DNA of 64,000 bases from Deltaproteobacteria bacterium (GTDB taxonomy: Bacteria > Desulfobacterota > Desulfobacteria > Desulfobacterales > Desulfosarcinaceae), in the NCBI GenBank assembly GCA_020444075.1, contig JAHLLR010000001.1, forward strand, positions 136,569 through 200,568, given 5' to 3'. Numbering within the stretch: the stretch's first letter is position 1; each line of letters starts with the position of its first letter. Below, in pieces: positions 1-8,885 of this stretch. The notes under the pieces were generated by a model. That model was not told the origin of the DNA. It worked only from the letters and a program-made list of their open reading frames with translations, and made no database searches. The position numbers and the translations under genes are program-made.

Positions 1-342
1 GACCGCCTGGACTTTCACAACCCGGCCTTTATCGGCAATCTGCTCAGCCTCAAGGCCAGCCTGAACCTGGTGGGCAGCACATCGATGGAAGTAGGGGTGA
101 GAGTGGAAACCGAAGACCTGAAAACCGGCGAAGTCCGGCACACGGCGTCCGCCTACCTGACCTTCGTGGCCCTGGACGACACGTTCCGCCCCCGCCCCGT
201 GCCCCCACTACTGCTGGAAACCGATGAAGAGCGGCGGCGCAACCGCCAGGCTCAGGCCCGGCGTCGGGTCCGCCTGGCTGAAAAAACACGCGAAACCTCC
301 TGCCGGACTGACCCGGAAGCCTGCCATGCGCCTCAGGAATAA
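1..342 (+). CDS. acyl-CoA thioesterase (hotdog fold), 3' part
   Basis: The frame is open from the first base, so the gene starts outside the window; 113 C-terminal residues are visible. The segment DRLDFHNPAFIGNLLSLKAS, followed by NLVGSTSMEVGVRVE and a strand ending TASAYLTFVALDD, is the pattern of the acyl-CoA hydrolase (YciA/BACH-like) hotdog family, which cleaves acyl-CoA to free acid and CoA in the cytosol. The last 45 residues are Arg/Glu-rich and lie beyond the fold. The catalytic N-terminal part cannot be seen, so substrate is unknown. Confidence 0.8.
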   Translation, partial: DRLDFHNPAFIGNLLSLKASLNLVGSTSMEVGVRVETEDLKTGEVRHTASAYLTFVALDDTFRPRPVPPLLLETDEERRRNRQAQARRRVRLAEKTRETSCRTDPEACHAPQE

Positions 343-421
343 TCGATCGGGAAAACACCATGCCACTGATAGATCGGTGGTTGATCCCTAAAAAACAACC
401 AAACGAGCTCGATCAACCCCT

Positions 422-1393
422 TTGCAACCGCACCTGAATGAAACTGACCTGCTGGCGGCAGTCTCCCGGCAATGGAAAATGAGCGTCGACAGGTTGCGGC
501 CCGATCTTCCGCTTGCCGGCAGTCCGGAACGCACCGTCTGGCGAAGCGTCGTGGAAACCTCCGGCAAGCGACAGTTGGTACTGGAAAAAATCCCGTCGAA
601 CATTTACGGCCGCAAGCGTCGGATCGCCGGCGTCCTCCAGGAACTGTCAGACCGCGGGTTGAGTCAGACTGCCCCCTATCTGCCGGATGCCGGCGGAGAG
701 TTCATCCCCCTGGTCGACCATGGTCTGTGGCAGTTGTGCCCGTATGTGGGAGGCGTGGTTCTGGATCGGCCCGCCTACGTCATGGACGGCTGGCGGGGTG
801 ACGCGGTCGCGGATTTTCTCATTGGTCTCCACGCCATCTGCCATCGAGACCCTGCGGTTTTTGATACGCCGCCCTTTTCTGTTTCCGCCTATATCCGCGA
901 CCTGTTTGCTGCGCTTTCTCAACGCGATCAAAAAGTCGCCGAACGCTATCGCCCCTTCATGGATCATCTGGGGAAACGTTTTTTTTCCGTGCATGACCGT
1001 CTCCCCACCCGCTTCTGTCATGGAGACCTTCACCCCATCAACATCATCTGGGGCGAACGGTCCATCCGTGCAGTCATCGACTGGGAATTCTGCGGCATCA
1101 AACCGGAAGCCTATGATCTGGCCAACCTGCTGGGATGCTTAGGGATGGAAGATCCGAAGAGCCTGGCCGGTCCCTTCGTATCCCGGCTGATCAGCCGGCT
1201 GAGAAGCTCGGGCCCCTTTTCCGACGAGAGCTGGGACACCCTTCCGGACCTGATGCTGGCCCTCCGCTTTGCCTGGCTCAGCGAATGGATGCGCAAAAAG
1301 GACCAGCCGATGATCCGATTGGAGGCCGACTATATGTCGCTTCTACTGGATCACCGGCAGGATCTGAAATCTATCCTTTTTCGGGCAGTCTGA
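422..1393 (+). CDS. APH-family phosphotransferase (aminoglycoside/choline kinase fold)
   Basis: A 323-residue protein with the C-lobe motifs of the APH kinase fold: the catalytic loop FCHGDLHPINI near residue 200 and the metal-binding IDWEFCG about 20 residues later, followed by a Tyr-Asp-Leu-Ala element. This fold phosphorylates small hydroxylated substrates or sugars with ATP; the substrate here cannot be read from sequence. The start is a TTG (TTG CAA CCG), with no strong ribosome site, so a nearby start is possible. The 3' end overlaps the convergent universal stress gene by 23 bases. No resistance context is present, so a metabolic role is more likely than antibiotic modification. Confidence 0.8.
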   Translation: MQPHLNETDLLAAVSRQWKMSVDRLRPDLPLAGSPERTVWRSVVETSGKRQLVLEKIPSNIYGRKRRIAGVLQELSDRGLSQTAPYLPDAGGEFIPLVDHGLWQLCPYVGGVVLDRPAYVMDGWRGDAVADFLIGLHAICHRDPAVFDTPPFSVSAYIRDLFAALSQRDQKVAERYRPFMDHLGKRFFSVHDRLPTRFCHGDLHPINIIWGERSIRAVIDWEFCGIKPEAYDLANLLGCLGMEDPKSLAGPFVSRLISRLRSSGPFSDESWDTLPDLMLALRFAWLSEWMRKKDQPMIRLEADYMSLLLDHRQDLKSILFRAV

Positions 1394-1865
1394 TCACCAT
1401 CACCGGGATTTTGCTTCTTCTCACCACCCGACGTGCCGTGCCGCCCATGAGGGCTTCCTTGAACATGCCGAAACCCCGCGTGCCCATAACGATGAGATCG
1501 GCATCGTTAAGTTCGGCCTGGTGAAGAATTTCGTCGGCGGCGATGCCCTCCTTCACGATGATCTTGTCCACTTGGAAGGTGCAGGCATCCACCTCCCTGC
1601 TGATTTCATCACAGAAGTTGTCCAGCCGGCCCTTGATGGTGGAGATGAAGTCGGCCTGCTTTTCCTCCTGAAGCTTTTTCCATTTCTCTTCGCCCACGTA
1701 TCCCTGAATCTGGAGGAAGGTTTCTGCAGACAGCTTCTCGATGACATGCAGAATGGTAATGCGCGCACCGTATTGCTGCCCCAGGCTGGCGGCGTAATTA
1801 TATGCGTAGCGTGCATTTTCAGACAGGTCGGTGGCATAGAGAATATTTTTTATTTGAGGTAGCAT
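1371..1865 (-). CDS. universal stress protein, UspA family
   Basis: A 164-residue cytosolic protein beginning MLPQIKNILYATDLSENA, the usual first strand and loop of UspA proteins. Near the C terminus the ATP-binding signature G-x2-G-x9-G-T is intact (GTRGFGMFKEALMGGT), so it belongs to the ATP-binding class. Such proteins are induced under starvation, oxidative or respiratory stress. It forms a minus-strand group with the ZIP transporter and ferritin-like genes, although gaps of 73 bases or more suggest they may be transcribed separately. Confidence 0.9.
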   Translation of the reverse strand: MLPQIKNILYATDLSENARYAYNYAASLGQQYGARITILHVIEKLSAETFLQIQGYVGEEKWKKLQEEKQADFISTIKGRLDNFCDEISREVDACTFQVDKIIVKEGIAADEILHQAELNDADLIVMGTRGFGMFKEALMGGTARRVVRRSKIPVMVIRLPEKG

Positions 1866-1938
1866 AGTAGTTACTCCTATTCAGGTGTCATCGCCGATCC
1901 ACCGGCGGGTGTCAAATTATACGGAGTTGAAGCTTGAT

Positions 1939-2751
1939 TCACCCCAGGGCCACATCCAGAACCATCATGGTGGTAAAACCCAGTACGGTACCAATGCTGG
2001 CGATGTCCCCGTTATTGCCCCGCTGGGATTCGGGAATCACCTCTTCAATCACCACGAAAATCATGGCACCGGCGGCGAAAGCCAGGGCATAGGGAAGCAT
2101 CGGGTAGAAGAACATGACCGCCGCCGCCCCCAATACACCGGCCACCGGTTCCACCATGCCGGACAACTGGCCATACCAAAGGGCTTTGCTCCTGGACATG
2201 CCTTCTCGTCTCAAGGGAAGGGACACCGCCATGCCTTCGGGAAAATTCTGCAGACCGATGCCGATGGCCAGGGCGACGGCGGCTCCCACAGTCGCCGAGC
2301 CCACACCTGATGCCACGGCGCCAAACGCAACGCCGACCGCCAACCCCTCCGGGATGTTGTGCAGGGTGATGGCCAGCACCAGCAGGGTCGACCGCTGCCA
2401 GGAGGTTTGGGGACCTTCGGCTTCGCTGGTGGGAAGACCCAGATGCAGGTGGGGCAGCACCATATCCACCAGACGCATAAACAGAGCGCCGCCTAAAAAG
2501 CCGACGGCCGCCGGTAGCCACGGGATCATGCCGGCCTCCTCGGCCATCGCGATAGCCGGGGCCAGCAGGGACCAGTAGCTGGCGGCAATCATTACACCGC
2601 CGGCAAACCCTAAAGCGGTGTCCATCAGCAGGGGGCTGACCCGCTTGGTAAAAACGACGATGCCGGCGCCTAAAGAGGTCACCCCCCAGGTGAACAGGGT
2701 AGCCAGCAGGGCCTGGGCAATTGGATTGAACTGGGAAATATAGTCGATCAT
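1939..2751 (-). CDS. ZIP family divalent metal transporter (GufA-like)
   Basis: A 270-residue inner-membrane protein with about eight predicted helices. The two metal-site helices of the ZIP family are clear: [15 protein letters not shown] in helix IV and [12 protein letters not shown] in helix V, with His/Glu and Asn/Glu ligands. The order and spacing fit the bacterial GufA/ZupT-like subfamily, which imports zinc and sometimes iron, manganese or cobalt. The cytoplasmic loop carries HLHLG, a likely metal-binding stretch. It sits between a stress protein and a ferritin-like protein. Confidence 0.88.
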   Translation of the reverse strand: MIDYISQFNPIAQALLATLFTWGVTSLGAGIVVFTKRVSPLLMDTALGFAGGVMIAASYWSLLAPAIAMAEEAGMIPWLPAAVGFLGGALFMRLVDMVLPHLHLGLPTSEAEGPQTSWQRSTLLVLAITLHNIPEGLAVGVAFGAVASGVGSATVGAAVALAIGIGLQNFPEGMAVSLPLRREGMSRSKALWYGQLSGMVEPVAGVLGAAAVMFFYPMLPYALAFAAGAMIFVVIEEVIPESQRGNNGDIASIGTVLGFTTMMVLDVALG

Positions 2752-2848
2752 GATGACTCTCGGAATCGCGGGAAAATCGTCCGGCGGGTACGCCTCGAAG
2801 CAGGGCCGCAGTCATAGACCGGCCGTCCACGGCAAGGCGGCGCTGACA

Positions 2849-3310
2849 TCAATCCCCCAAGGCGGCCATGTGGTCGTCGTATAACGTTTCGAACGTCTGT
2901 TTATGCCTGGCCTCTTCCTGGGCCAGCATTTTGAACAGTTTGATGCAATCCGCATCGTCGGTCTTGGTGGCCAGGGTGTTGTAAAGGCGCAGGGCCTTTT
3001 CCTCGCGCTTCATGGCCAGCCGGAGAATTTCGGCAAAATCCATCCCCGGTTCGTACTGCATGTCGACGATGTAGTCGCTGCGCTTGATATCCGGAATCCA
3101 TACGTATTTGTACTCCACCACGGTCCGGTTGCCTTTTTTGAACTCCTCCAGGAGGGCCTGGTGTTTCCTCTCCTCTTCAGCAAACTCGGCAAGGGTTTGT
3201 TTGGATGCCGGAAAGGTTTCCTTATCCACCAGTTTCTGGTAGAAACTGACCGCCCGTTTTTCATTTTCGATGGCAAAATCGAGGATCTCTTCGAAGGAAT
3301 TAAAATTCAT
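2849..3310 (-). CDS. ferritin-like diiron protein (rubrerythrin erythrin domain)
   Basis: A 153-residue four-helix-bundle protein. Carboxylate and His ligands appear in four blocks: ENEKRAV in helix 1, EEERKH in helix 2, KREEKAL in helix 3 and EEARHKQ in helix 4, the pattern of the diiron site of rubrerythrin/ferritin-like proteins. It lacks the rubredoxin-type CxxC iron domain, so it is an erythrin-only form. Likely roles are peroxide reduction or iron handling in the cytosol. A distant homologue lies at 23170-23646. Confidence 0.85.
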   Translation of the reverse strand: MNFNSFEEILDFAIENEKRAVSFYQKLVDKETFPASKQTLAEFAEEERKHQALLEEFKKGNRTVVEYKYVWIPDIKRSDYIVDMQYEPGMDFAEILRLAMKREEKALRLYNTLATKTDDADCIKLFKMLAQEEARHKQTFETLYDDHMAALGD

Positions 3311-3574
3311 GTTACCCCCTTGATACGGAAAATGGTAATCGATGGAATGAGAACAAATACCCGGGTGTCATTTTTCATGTGCGGAAAACCGACTCAACCC
3401 AATCGGCAATTAAGGATGAACATACTAAAAAAGCAACTAACATGCCATTGTTTTTTATCCTAGGTTGAGCGACTATGGCGGCCGCGGCGGGCAACAAAAA
3501 AATTGTAACAGTTCGATGCGTCCGGATCTCTTTATCCGACAGACGACCACTCGTAAACCAATTGGAGGGTAATC

Positions 3575-3778
3575 ATGACCATTGACCGCGTTGTATTGGC
3601 TTTTGCAGGGGCGATGATTTTACTATCATTATTGTTGGCTCAGATTCATAGCGCCTACTGGCTGTGGTTCACCGCTTTTGTGGGGGCCAATCTCCTGCAG
3701 TCCAGTTTCACCGGCTTCTGTCCGCTGGTGAAGATCCTTAAACCCTTGGGAGTAAAACCGGGCAAAGCCTTCGATTAG
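3575..3778 (+). CDS. DUF2892 small membrane protein (YgaP C-terminal type)
   Basis: A 67-residue protein with two hydrophobic segments separated by a short turn and the family hallmark [17 protein letters not shown]. This is the DUF2892 membrane hairpin, which in YgaP-like proteins follows a rhodanese domain and is often encoded alone in sulfur-metabolising bacteria. The function is not established. A good ribosome site (GGAGGG) precedes the ATG by about six bases. Confidence 0.85.
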   Translation: MTIDRVVLAFAGAMILLSLLLAQIHSAYWLWFTAFVGANLLQSSFTGFCPLVKILKPLGVKPGKAFD

Positions 3779-3852
3779 GATCAACGGCAGTTCACGATAT
3801 TTCGATTCATTGTTGATGGAATTCAGGACGGCGGCGGTTTCCGGTGCCGCCA

Positions 3853-3891
3853 TAAAAAAGGCCGGCGTTCTTCGAAAAAAAACGCCGGCCT
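3853..3891 (-). terminator. intrinsic terminator, minus strand
   Basis: Perfect 11-bp inverted repeat AGGCCGGCGTT (3859-3869) / AACGCCGGCCT (3881-3891) around an 11-base loop. Read on the minus strand, the stem is followed by a run of six T. It lies 173 bases downstream of the stop of the minus-strand gene at 4064-4423. On the plus strand no T run follows. I see no gene in the rest of 3779-4063. Confidence 0.75.
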
Positions 3892-4063
3892 CAGCAAAAG
3901 AAAACCGGTCACCAATGGCCTGTGAAGCTGTTGCAAAAGCGTTCGCCAGGATACAACGCGTCGCCATGCAGCCCAAAAGGTTAGGGTGCAACCTTAAACC
4001 GGGATTGTTCGACGGATTCGGTAAGGGCCTGCCTGCACGCAAACCATTTTTCGACGCCTGTTG

Positions 4064-4423
4064 CTAATGGACATCGAGCTTTTTTTTGAGCCAGGATTTG
4101 ACCTCACCTTCCAGGGCCCACACGCCTTTATGCCTGCCTTGGGAATGCAGGTAGCGTTTTTTTAGGTCTCCGGGCATCTTGATCTTCGCCAGTTCCACCG
4201 CTTCGTCACTGTTCCGGCGGATAAAATAGATCACCGGCTCATCTTTCCAGGTGTTGACCACAAAATAGTGGGACACATCGTCTTTGGATCGGATCACGTA
4301 GTTACCCCGAGCCCAGTTGTTGCCCCACTCCAGGTATAGCCGAACCGCCTCTTCCGGGGTCATCTCCCAGTCGATCGAATTGACCAGATCCGGGTTGCGT
4401 TTGATTTCCTCAAGATTCATCAT
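4064..4423 (-). CDS. conserved hypothetical protein, 119 aa
   Basis: A 119-residue soluble protein rich in charged and aromatic residues, without signal peptide or membrane segment. It begins with a helix (MNLEEIKRNPDLVNSI), then WEMTPEEAVRLYLEWGNN and a beta-rich centre containing YFVVNTW and PVIYFIRR. I do not recognise the family. It has normal codon use, is preceded by an AGGAG-like ribosome site (CACCAGGAGTACTGACATG) and followed by a terminator, so it is very likely a real single-gene unit. Two adjacent ATG codons give an ambiguity of one residue. Confidence 0.75.
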   Translation of the reverse strand: MMNLEEIKRNPDLVNSIDWEMTPEEAVRLYLEWGNNWARGNYVIRSKDDVSHYFVVNTWKDEPVIYFIRRNSDEAVELAKIKMPGDLKKRYLHSQGRHKGVWALEGEVKSWLKKKLDVH

Positions 4424-4940
4424 GTCAGTACTCCTGGTGGTTTTATCCCGGCATCCGGCCGGTGGGATTGACGATTGTTAGTACTGTTCCATTCGGCTAT
4501 TATAACAGCCAGAAACATGCCAATCCCGCCCGCACGTTGAAATGATTGCCAAAAACCAAAAATACATTAGTTTTAAGCGATAGTTACGACTCATCCAGCA
4601 CAGTGTCGAACACGGTTATCGGCAGAAAGCCCCCGGCAAAGCCGACCATCTCACTGTCCACATACCATATAGCGATACATTAGTGTACCAGCTAAAAATA
4701 ATACATGAAACATATTCTTCAAGATGCCGGCCGATGTTACTTTTTTTGGCATTTAATCAAAACTCGTCACTCACCGAAACTTGCATTTTTTGAAAAATGG
4801 CGCATGTTAAGTGGCAACTTAACCAAAACTCGCTCACCCCGCTGGGTATCCCATGGCGAGAAGAGACAAAAGCCGGTTGGTGTGGGTTGGCCGCCTCAAA
4901 AACCATCATCCGCTCAACGCATTGAGTTTTCAATTTTTCC
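4424..4940. other. 517-bp intergenic region with imperfect direct repeats
   Basis: AT-rich spacer between divergent genes. It holds an imperfect direct repeat, AATCAAAACTCGTCACTCACC (about 4756-4776) and AACCAAAACTCGCTCACC (about 4821-4838), and a small palindrome GCATTTTTTGAAAAATGGC (about 4784-4802). Short open frames on both strands have no homologue-like features. It presumably carries the promoters of the unknown gene (minus) and the amino-acid ABC operon (plus); no clear -35/-10 pair was identified. Confidence 0.4.
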
Positions 4941-5762
4941 ATGAATGCTTGTGATTTGCCCATTCCGGACGACAGTTCCCGGCCCAGTTGGAAGAGGCTC
5001 GCCTTCGACTGGTCTCGGGTGATGGCCACCGCCGGCCTGCTCGTCTGGCTCGTCTATGCGAGCGGTGCGGGATTGGGTTATAATTGGCAGTGGTACCGGG
5101 TACCTCGTTATCTGTACACCTTTTCGGAAGGCCATTTTCTGGCGGGCCCCCTGCTCAAGGGGTTGATGGTGACGCTGAAGGTTTCCGCCGTTTCGCTGGT
5201 GCTCTCCAGTCTGCTCGGCCTGGTCACGGCGGTCTGCCGATTATCCGGGTCCTTTGCAGCCCGGGCCGTTTCCCGGGGCTACCTGGAGCTGATCCGCAAC
5301 ACCCCCCTGCTCGTGCAGCTGTTTTTTATCTACTTCGTATTTTCGCCCATGGTGGATCTCAGCCGCTTTGCATCGGCGGTTTTGGCGTTGAGCCTGTTCG
5401 AAGGGGCGTATGCCTCGGAAATCATCCGCGCCGGCATCCTGGCCGTTCCGCAGGGCCAGTGGGAAGCGGCTGAAAGCATCGGCCTGGGCCGGTTGCCCAC
5501 CTACCGGCATGTGGTGCTGCCCCAGGCCCTTCGGCACATGACCCCGCCGCTGGTCAGCCAGGCCGTCTCCCTGATCAAAGATTCCGCGCTGGTGAGCACC
5601 ATCGCTATCTACGATCTGACGATGAAAGGCCAGGAGATCATCGCAGAAACCTATCTGGTATTCGAACTCTGGTTCACCATCGCGGCCATCTACCTGATAT
5701 TGACCCTGTCTCTGTCACTGGCCGCCCAGGCCATGGAAAAGCGGCTGGCACTGACAGGTTGA
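4941..5762 (+). CDS. polar amino-acid ABC transporter permease (HisM/GlnP family)
   Basis: A 273-residue inner-membrane protein. The HisMQ-type motif GYLELIRNTPLLVQLFFIYF is near residue 112, and the EAA loop that docks on the ATPase is complete (EAAESIGLGRLPTYRHVVLPQAL, starting near residue 176). It should form the translocation pore together with the permease at 6638-7528, taking substrate from the binding protein encoded between them. No good ribosome site precedes the ATG, so the true start may be a few codons away. The usual GlnQ-type ATPase gene is absent from the window. Confidence 0.9.
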   Translation: MNACDLPIPDDSSRPSWKRLAFDWSRVMATAGLLVWLVYASGAGLGYNWQWYRVPRYLYTFSEGHFLAGPLLKGLMVTLKVSAVSLVLSSLLGLVTAVCRLSGSFAARAVSRGYLELIRNTPLLVQLFFIYFVFSPMVDLSRFASAVLALSLFEGAYASEIIRAGILAVPQGQWEAAESIGLGRLPTYRHVVLPQALRHMTPPLVSQAVSLIKDSALVSTIAIYDLTMKGQEIIAETYLVFELWFTIAAIYLILTLSLSLAAQAMEKRLALTG

Positions 5763-5816
5763 AATGGTTGGGTGTGACACTGGAAATCATTTTTTATCAA
5801 GGAAAGGAGTGTAGGT

Positions 5817-6641
5817 ATGAAAATCGTGACACGTATGACCCGAATGATTTTCCTGACCGTTCTGGTATTCACCCTGGCCGGCGTCCCCGGCGCAATGGCC
5901 GCAGACAGCCAGGACAGTGTTGTGGAGCAGGTGATCCAGCGCGGGGTGCTGCGGGTGGGCATGTCCACCTTCGTGCCCTGGGCGATGAAGGACAAAACCG
6001 GAAAACTGATCGGTTTTGAAATCGATGTGGCCACACGCCTGGCCGAAGACATGGGCGTCAAAATCGAATTCGTTCCCACCAAGTGGTCCGGCATCATCCC
6101 GGCGCTGCTCACCGGCAAGTTCGACGTCATCATCGGCGGCATGGGCATCCTGCCCAGCCGCAACCTGAAGGTCAACTTCACCAATCCTTATGATTTTACG
6201 GGAATGTCCATGGTGGCCAGCAAAAAAATGGCGGCCGGCATGACGGGAATCGAGGCATTCAACAAACCCGGCGTCATCATTGCGGCCCGCCTGGGGTCCA
6301 CCGCAGTCACGGCCACCAAGAAATATCTGCCCAACGCGGAAATCCGCATGTTCGACGACGAGGCCCAGGCCTACCAGGAGGTGATCAACGGACGCGTGCA
6401 TGCCGTGGTCGGCTCGGCCCCCACACCGGCCTTCCAGGCCATCAAATATCCGGACAGGCTCTTTCTGCCGATCCAGGGTACATTTACGCGGGAACCCATC
6501 GGATTTGCCGTGAAAAAAGGTGATGTGGACACCTTGAATTATTTTAACAACTGGATCGGCTACGTGGATGCCGAAGGCTGGCTGAAAGAACGCAAGACCT
6601 ACTGGTTTGAAACCAAAGACTGGGAATCTCAACTCCAGTGA
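5817..6641 (+). CDS. polar amino-acid ABC transporter substrate-binding protein
   Basis: A 274-residue periplasmic protein of the SBP family 3. Residues 1-29 form a signal peptide ending GVPGAMAA. The mature domain starts with the usual GVLRVGMSTFVPWAMKD block, then GFEIDVATRLAEDMGVKIEF and the ligand-site strand KFDVIIGGMGILPSRNLKVNF. AAGGAGTGTAGGT gives a strong ribosome site. The gene overlaps the next permease by four bases (GTGA), showing translational coupling. Polar amino acids are the family substrates; the exact ligand is not evident. Confidence 0.92.
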   Translation: MKIVTRMTRMIFLTVLVFTLAGVPGAMAADSQDSVVEQVIQRGVLRVGMSTFVPWAMKDKTGKLIGFEIDVATRLAEDMGVKIEFVPTKWSGIIPALLTGKFDVIIGGMGILPSRNLKVNFTNPYDFTGMSMVASKKMAAGMTGIEAFNKPGVIIAARLGSTAVTATKKYLPNAEIRMFDDEAQAYQEVINGRVHAVVGSAPTPAFQAIKYPDRLFLPIQGTFTREPIGFAVKKGDVDTLNYFNNWIGYVDAEGWLKERKTYWFETKDWESQLQ

Positions 6642-7528
6642 CCGGAAAAAAGATCAGAATCACCACCACGGACCTGATCCTGTTGACCGGGATCGGGGCC
6701 GCCGTGGTGTGGCTGCTCTACCACGCCACTGCGCAGGCCCATTACCGGTGGAACTGGCCGGCTATACCCCAATACCTGCTGCGCCTGGACACCGAGAGCG
6801 GCAGATGGGTGCCCGGTCTGATTCTCCAGGGGGTGATGGTCACCCTGCGCTTGAGCATCTGGGCGACCCTGCTGGCCATGATCATCGGCACGGTCATGGG
6901 GCTGTTCAGGACCAGTTGCAGCCGCTACCGCCGAATGATCGGAAGCGGTTACGTGGAGTTGATCCGCAACATTCCGGTATTGGTGTGGATCTTCATTTTC
7001 TACTATTTTATCGGGGACCGTCTCCTGCCGGCCATCGGCATCAGCCGGGCGACCCTCATGGACGGCGGTCCCCTGTCCGGAATCCTGCGCCTGCTCATGG
7101 CCGAGCCCTCCCGCGTGCCGATGTTCATCTCCGGCACCGTGGCTCTGGCGGTATACGAAGGCGCCTACATCACCGAAATCATCCGCGCGGGCATCCAGTC
7201 CATCGACAAGGGCCAGTGGGAAGCCTCGTCGGGCCTGGGGTTCAGCCGGGCCCAGCAGCTGCGCCACATCATCTTTCCCCAGGCCCTGCGGCGGATCATG
7301 CCGCCCCTGGCCGGCCAGTTCATCTCCACCATCAAGGATTCGGCCATCGTCTCGGTGATCTCCATCCAGGAACTGACCTTCCAGGGAATGGAGCTGATGG
7401 CCGCCACCTTTCTCACCTTCGAGGTATGGATCACCATTCTGGCCATCTACTTCGTGCTTTGCCTGATCTGCTCTTTGCTGGTGGAGCGGTTCGAGCTGCA
7501 CCTGAAAAAAGAGGCCCGGCCGGCCTGA
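6638..7528 (+). CDS. polar amino-acid ABC transporter permease
   Basis: A 296-residue inner-membrane permease paralogous to the one at 4941-5762. It starts at a GTG that overlaps the upstream stop codon. Motifs include GYVELIRNIPVLVWIFIFYY and the EAA loop WEASSGLGFSRAQQLRHIIF with PQALRRIMPPL. A longer extracytoplasmic loop after the second helix (residues ~125-165) distinguishes it from its partner. Together the two permeases form the heterodimeric pore. It is the last gene of the three-gene unit; the next gene is convergent. Confidence 0.9.
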   Translation: MTGKKIRITTTDLILLTGIGAAVVWLLYHATAQAHYRWNWPAIPQYLLRLDTESGRWVPGLILQGVMVTLRLSIWATLLAMIIGTVMGLFRTSCSRYRRMIGSGYVELIRNIPVLVWIFIFYYFIGDRLLPAIGISRATLMDGGPLSGILRLLMAEPSRVPMFISGTVALAVYEGAYITEIIRAGIQSIDKGQWEASSGLGFSRAQQLRHIIFPQALRRIMPPLAGQFISTIKDSAIVSVISIQELTFQGMELMAATFLTFEVWITILAIYFVLCLICSLLVERFELHLKKEARPA

Positions 7529-7575
7529 ATCAAATATTTTTTCTTCGGGTCGATGCCTGCATTTATTTTCGGATT

Positions 7576-8748
7576 CTAATCGGCCATCACGAATTTGCCG
7601 TCCCGGACCTGAACGATCACCATGGAATCCACATCCAGGCCATTGTGGTCTTCCGGGGTGAGGTTGTATACGCCGGAGACGCCGACATAGCCTTTGGTCT
7701 GCTCGATGGCCGACCGGAGATCGTCAGCCTTGACACCGGCCTTTTTCATGGCGTCGGCCACGATCATGATGGCATCCCAGGCATATCCGGAGTGCGTGTT
7801 GATGGGAAACTGCTTGTCGTAGCCGTAGACATCCGTGTAGAGCCGGATGAACTCCTTGATGACCGGCTTCTGGGGATCGCTGTCGGGCAGCGCATCCGCA
7901 ACCATCAATTTGGTGGCCGGCATGCGGTCGCCTTCGGAGGCCTTGCCGGCCAGTTCGATGTATTTGGGATCCGGCAGGCCGTGGCATTGGAACAGGGGCA
8001 GGTCGATGCCCAGCTGGGCTTTGTTTTTGGAGACGATGGATCCGGCCGGACCGATCGTCCAGACCACCAGAGCCTGGGGCCCGGCGTTTTTGGCATTGGT
8101 CAGCTGAGCGGTCATGTCGGTGTCTGTGGGGCCGAAAGCTTCCTGGGCGATCACTTCGATGCCGAATTCGGGAGCCAGTGTGGTCAGCCAGCGCACACCG
8201 TCCTTGCCGAAACCGTCGGATGCGGTGAGCAGGGCGATTTTGGTGAGCCCCTTGTCTTTGAGGTACATATAGAGCCGTTTGACGGCCACCGACGACCGCT
8301 GGGGCGATTTGAACACCCAGTCGAAGGGACCCAGTTTCTCTCCTCCCATGATCACCGGGTCGCCGCCCACCGTCATGAACGCCGGCACCCGGCCGCCGTG
8401 AATGATTTTTTTGACCGCCATGCCGGTACCGGTGCGTGTGGGACCAATGATGGCGGCCACCTTGTCCTTGTAGATGAACTTTTTGGCGATGTTGACGGCC
8501 TTGGCCGGATCGCCCTCGGTGTCGCCGACGATCAGCTCGATGGGCGTGCCGTTGACACCGCCCTCCTTGTTGATCTTATCCACCACCATATCGGCGACCA
8601 GCTTGGTGGGTGTGCCGATGAAGGCCGCCGGACCGGACAGGTCGAAAAAGGCACCGATCTTGATCGTATCCTTGGCCGCGGCGCTGCCCCCGGAAAAACC
8701 CATCATCAAAACAACGGCCATAACCGCCAATCCATTCATCCGTCTCAT
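7576..8748 (-). CDS. branched-chain/aromatic-type ABC transporter substrate-binding protein
   Basis: A 390-residue periplasmic protein (Peripla_BP_6, LivJ/LivK type). The signal peptide covers about residues 1-25 (cleavage after GGSAAA). The mature protein opens TIKIGAFFDLSGPAAFIGT and has the characteristic KVAAIIGPTRTGTGMAV block. The ribosome site is a doubled GAGGAGGAGGAG run just before the ATG. It is the distal gene of the minus-strand liv cluster, separated from livF-paaK by a hairpin-forming spacer. Because LivF is fused to a phenylacetate-CoA ligase, the likely ligand is an aromatic acid or amino acid rather than leucine; this is inference. Confidence 0.88.
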   Translation of the reverse strand: MRRMNGLAVMAVVLMMGFSGGSAAAKDTIKIGAFFDLSGPAAFIGTPTKLVADMVVDKINKEGGVNGTPIELIVGDTEGDPAKAVNIAKKFIYKDKVAAIIGPTRTGTGMAVKKIIHGGRVPAFMTVGGDPVIMGGEKLGPFDWVFKSPQRSSVAVKRLYMYLKDKGLTKIALLTASDGFGKDGVRWLTTLAPEFGIEVIAQEAFGPTDTDMTAQLTNAKNAGPQALVVWTIGPAGSIVSKNKAQLGIDLPLFQCHGLPDPKYIELAGKASEGDRMPATKLMVADALPDSDPQKPVIKEFIRLYTDVYGYDKQFPINTHSGYAWDAIMIVADAMKKAGVKADDLRSAIEQTKGYVGVSGVYNLTPEDHNGLDVDSMVIVQVRDGKFVMAD

Positions 8749-8885
8749 CTTCTCCTCCTCCTCTGTGATTCAGTTTTTGTGGCGTTGCTTGCCGACAATC
8801 ATCTTCCTTGAAATAGGTCCGTTTTTCTATATCTGATAGTTTCGATTCAAACTGAACCGATGTGTGTTCATAAATGGTAGGTTGC

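Noticed and set aside
422..1393. Aminoglycoside resistance gene
   Set aside because: The protein has only the general APH kinase motifs, and the neighbours are stress and metal genes, so resistance cannot be claimed.
3779..4063. 85-codon plus-strand and 137-codon minus-strand frames around 3629-4067
   Set aside because: No ribosome sites, they contain the intrinsic terminator, and no family features are visible.
6607..8811. 734-codon plus-strand open frame across the second permease and antisense to the binding-protein gene
   Set aside because: It runs through two well-supported genes in the wrong frame, is Gly/Arg/His-rich without any recognisable domain, and follows from GC-rich codon bias.
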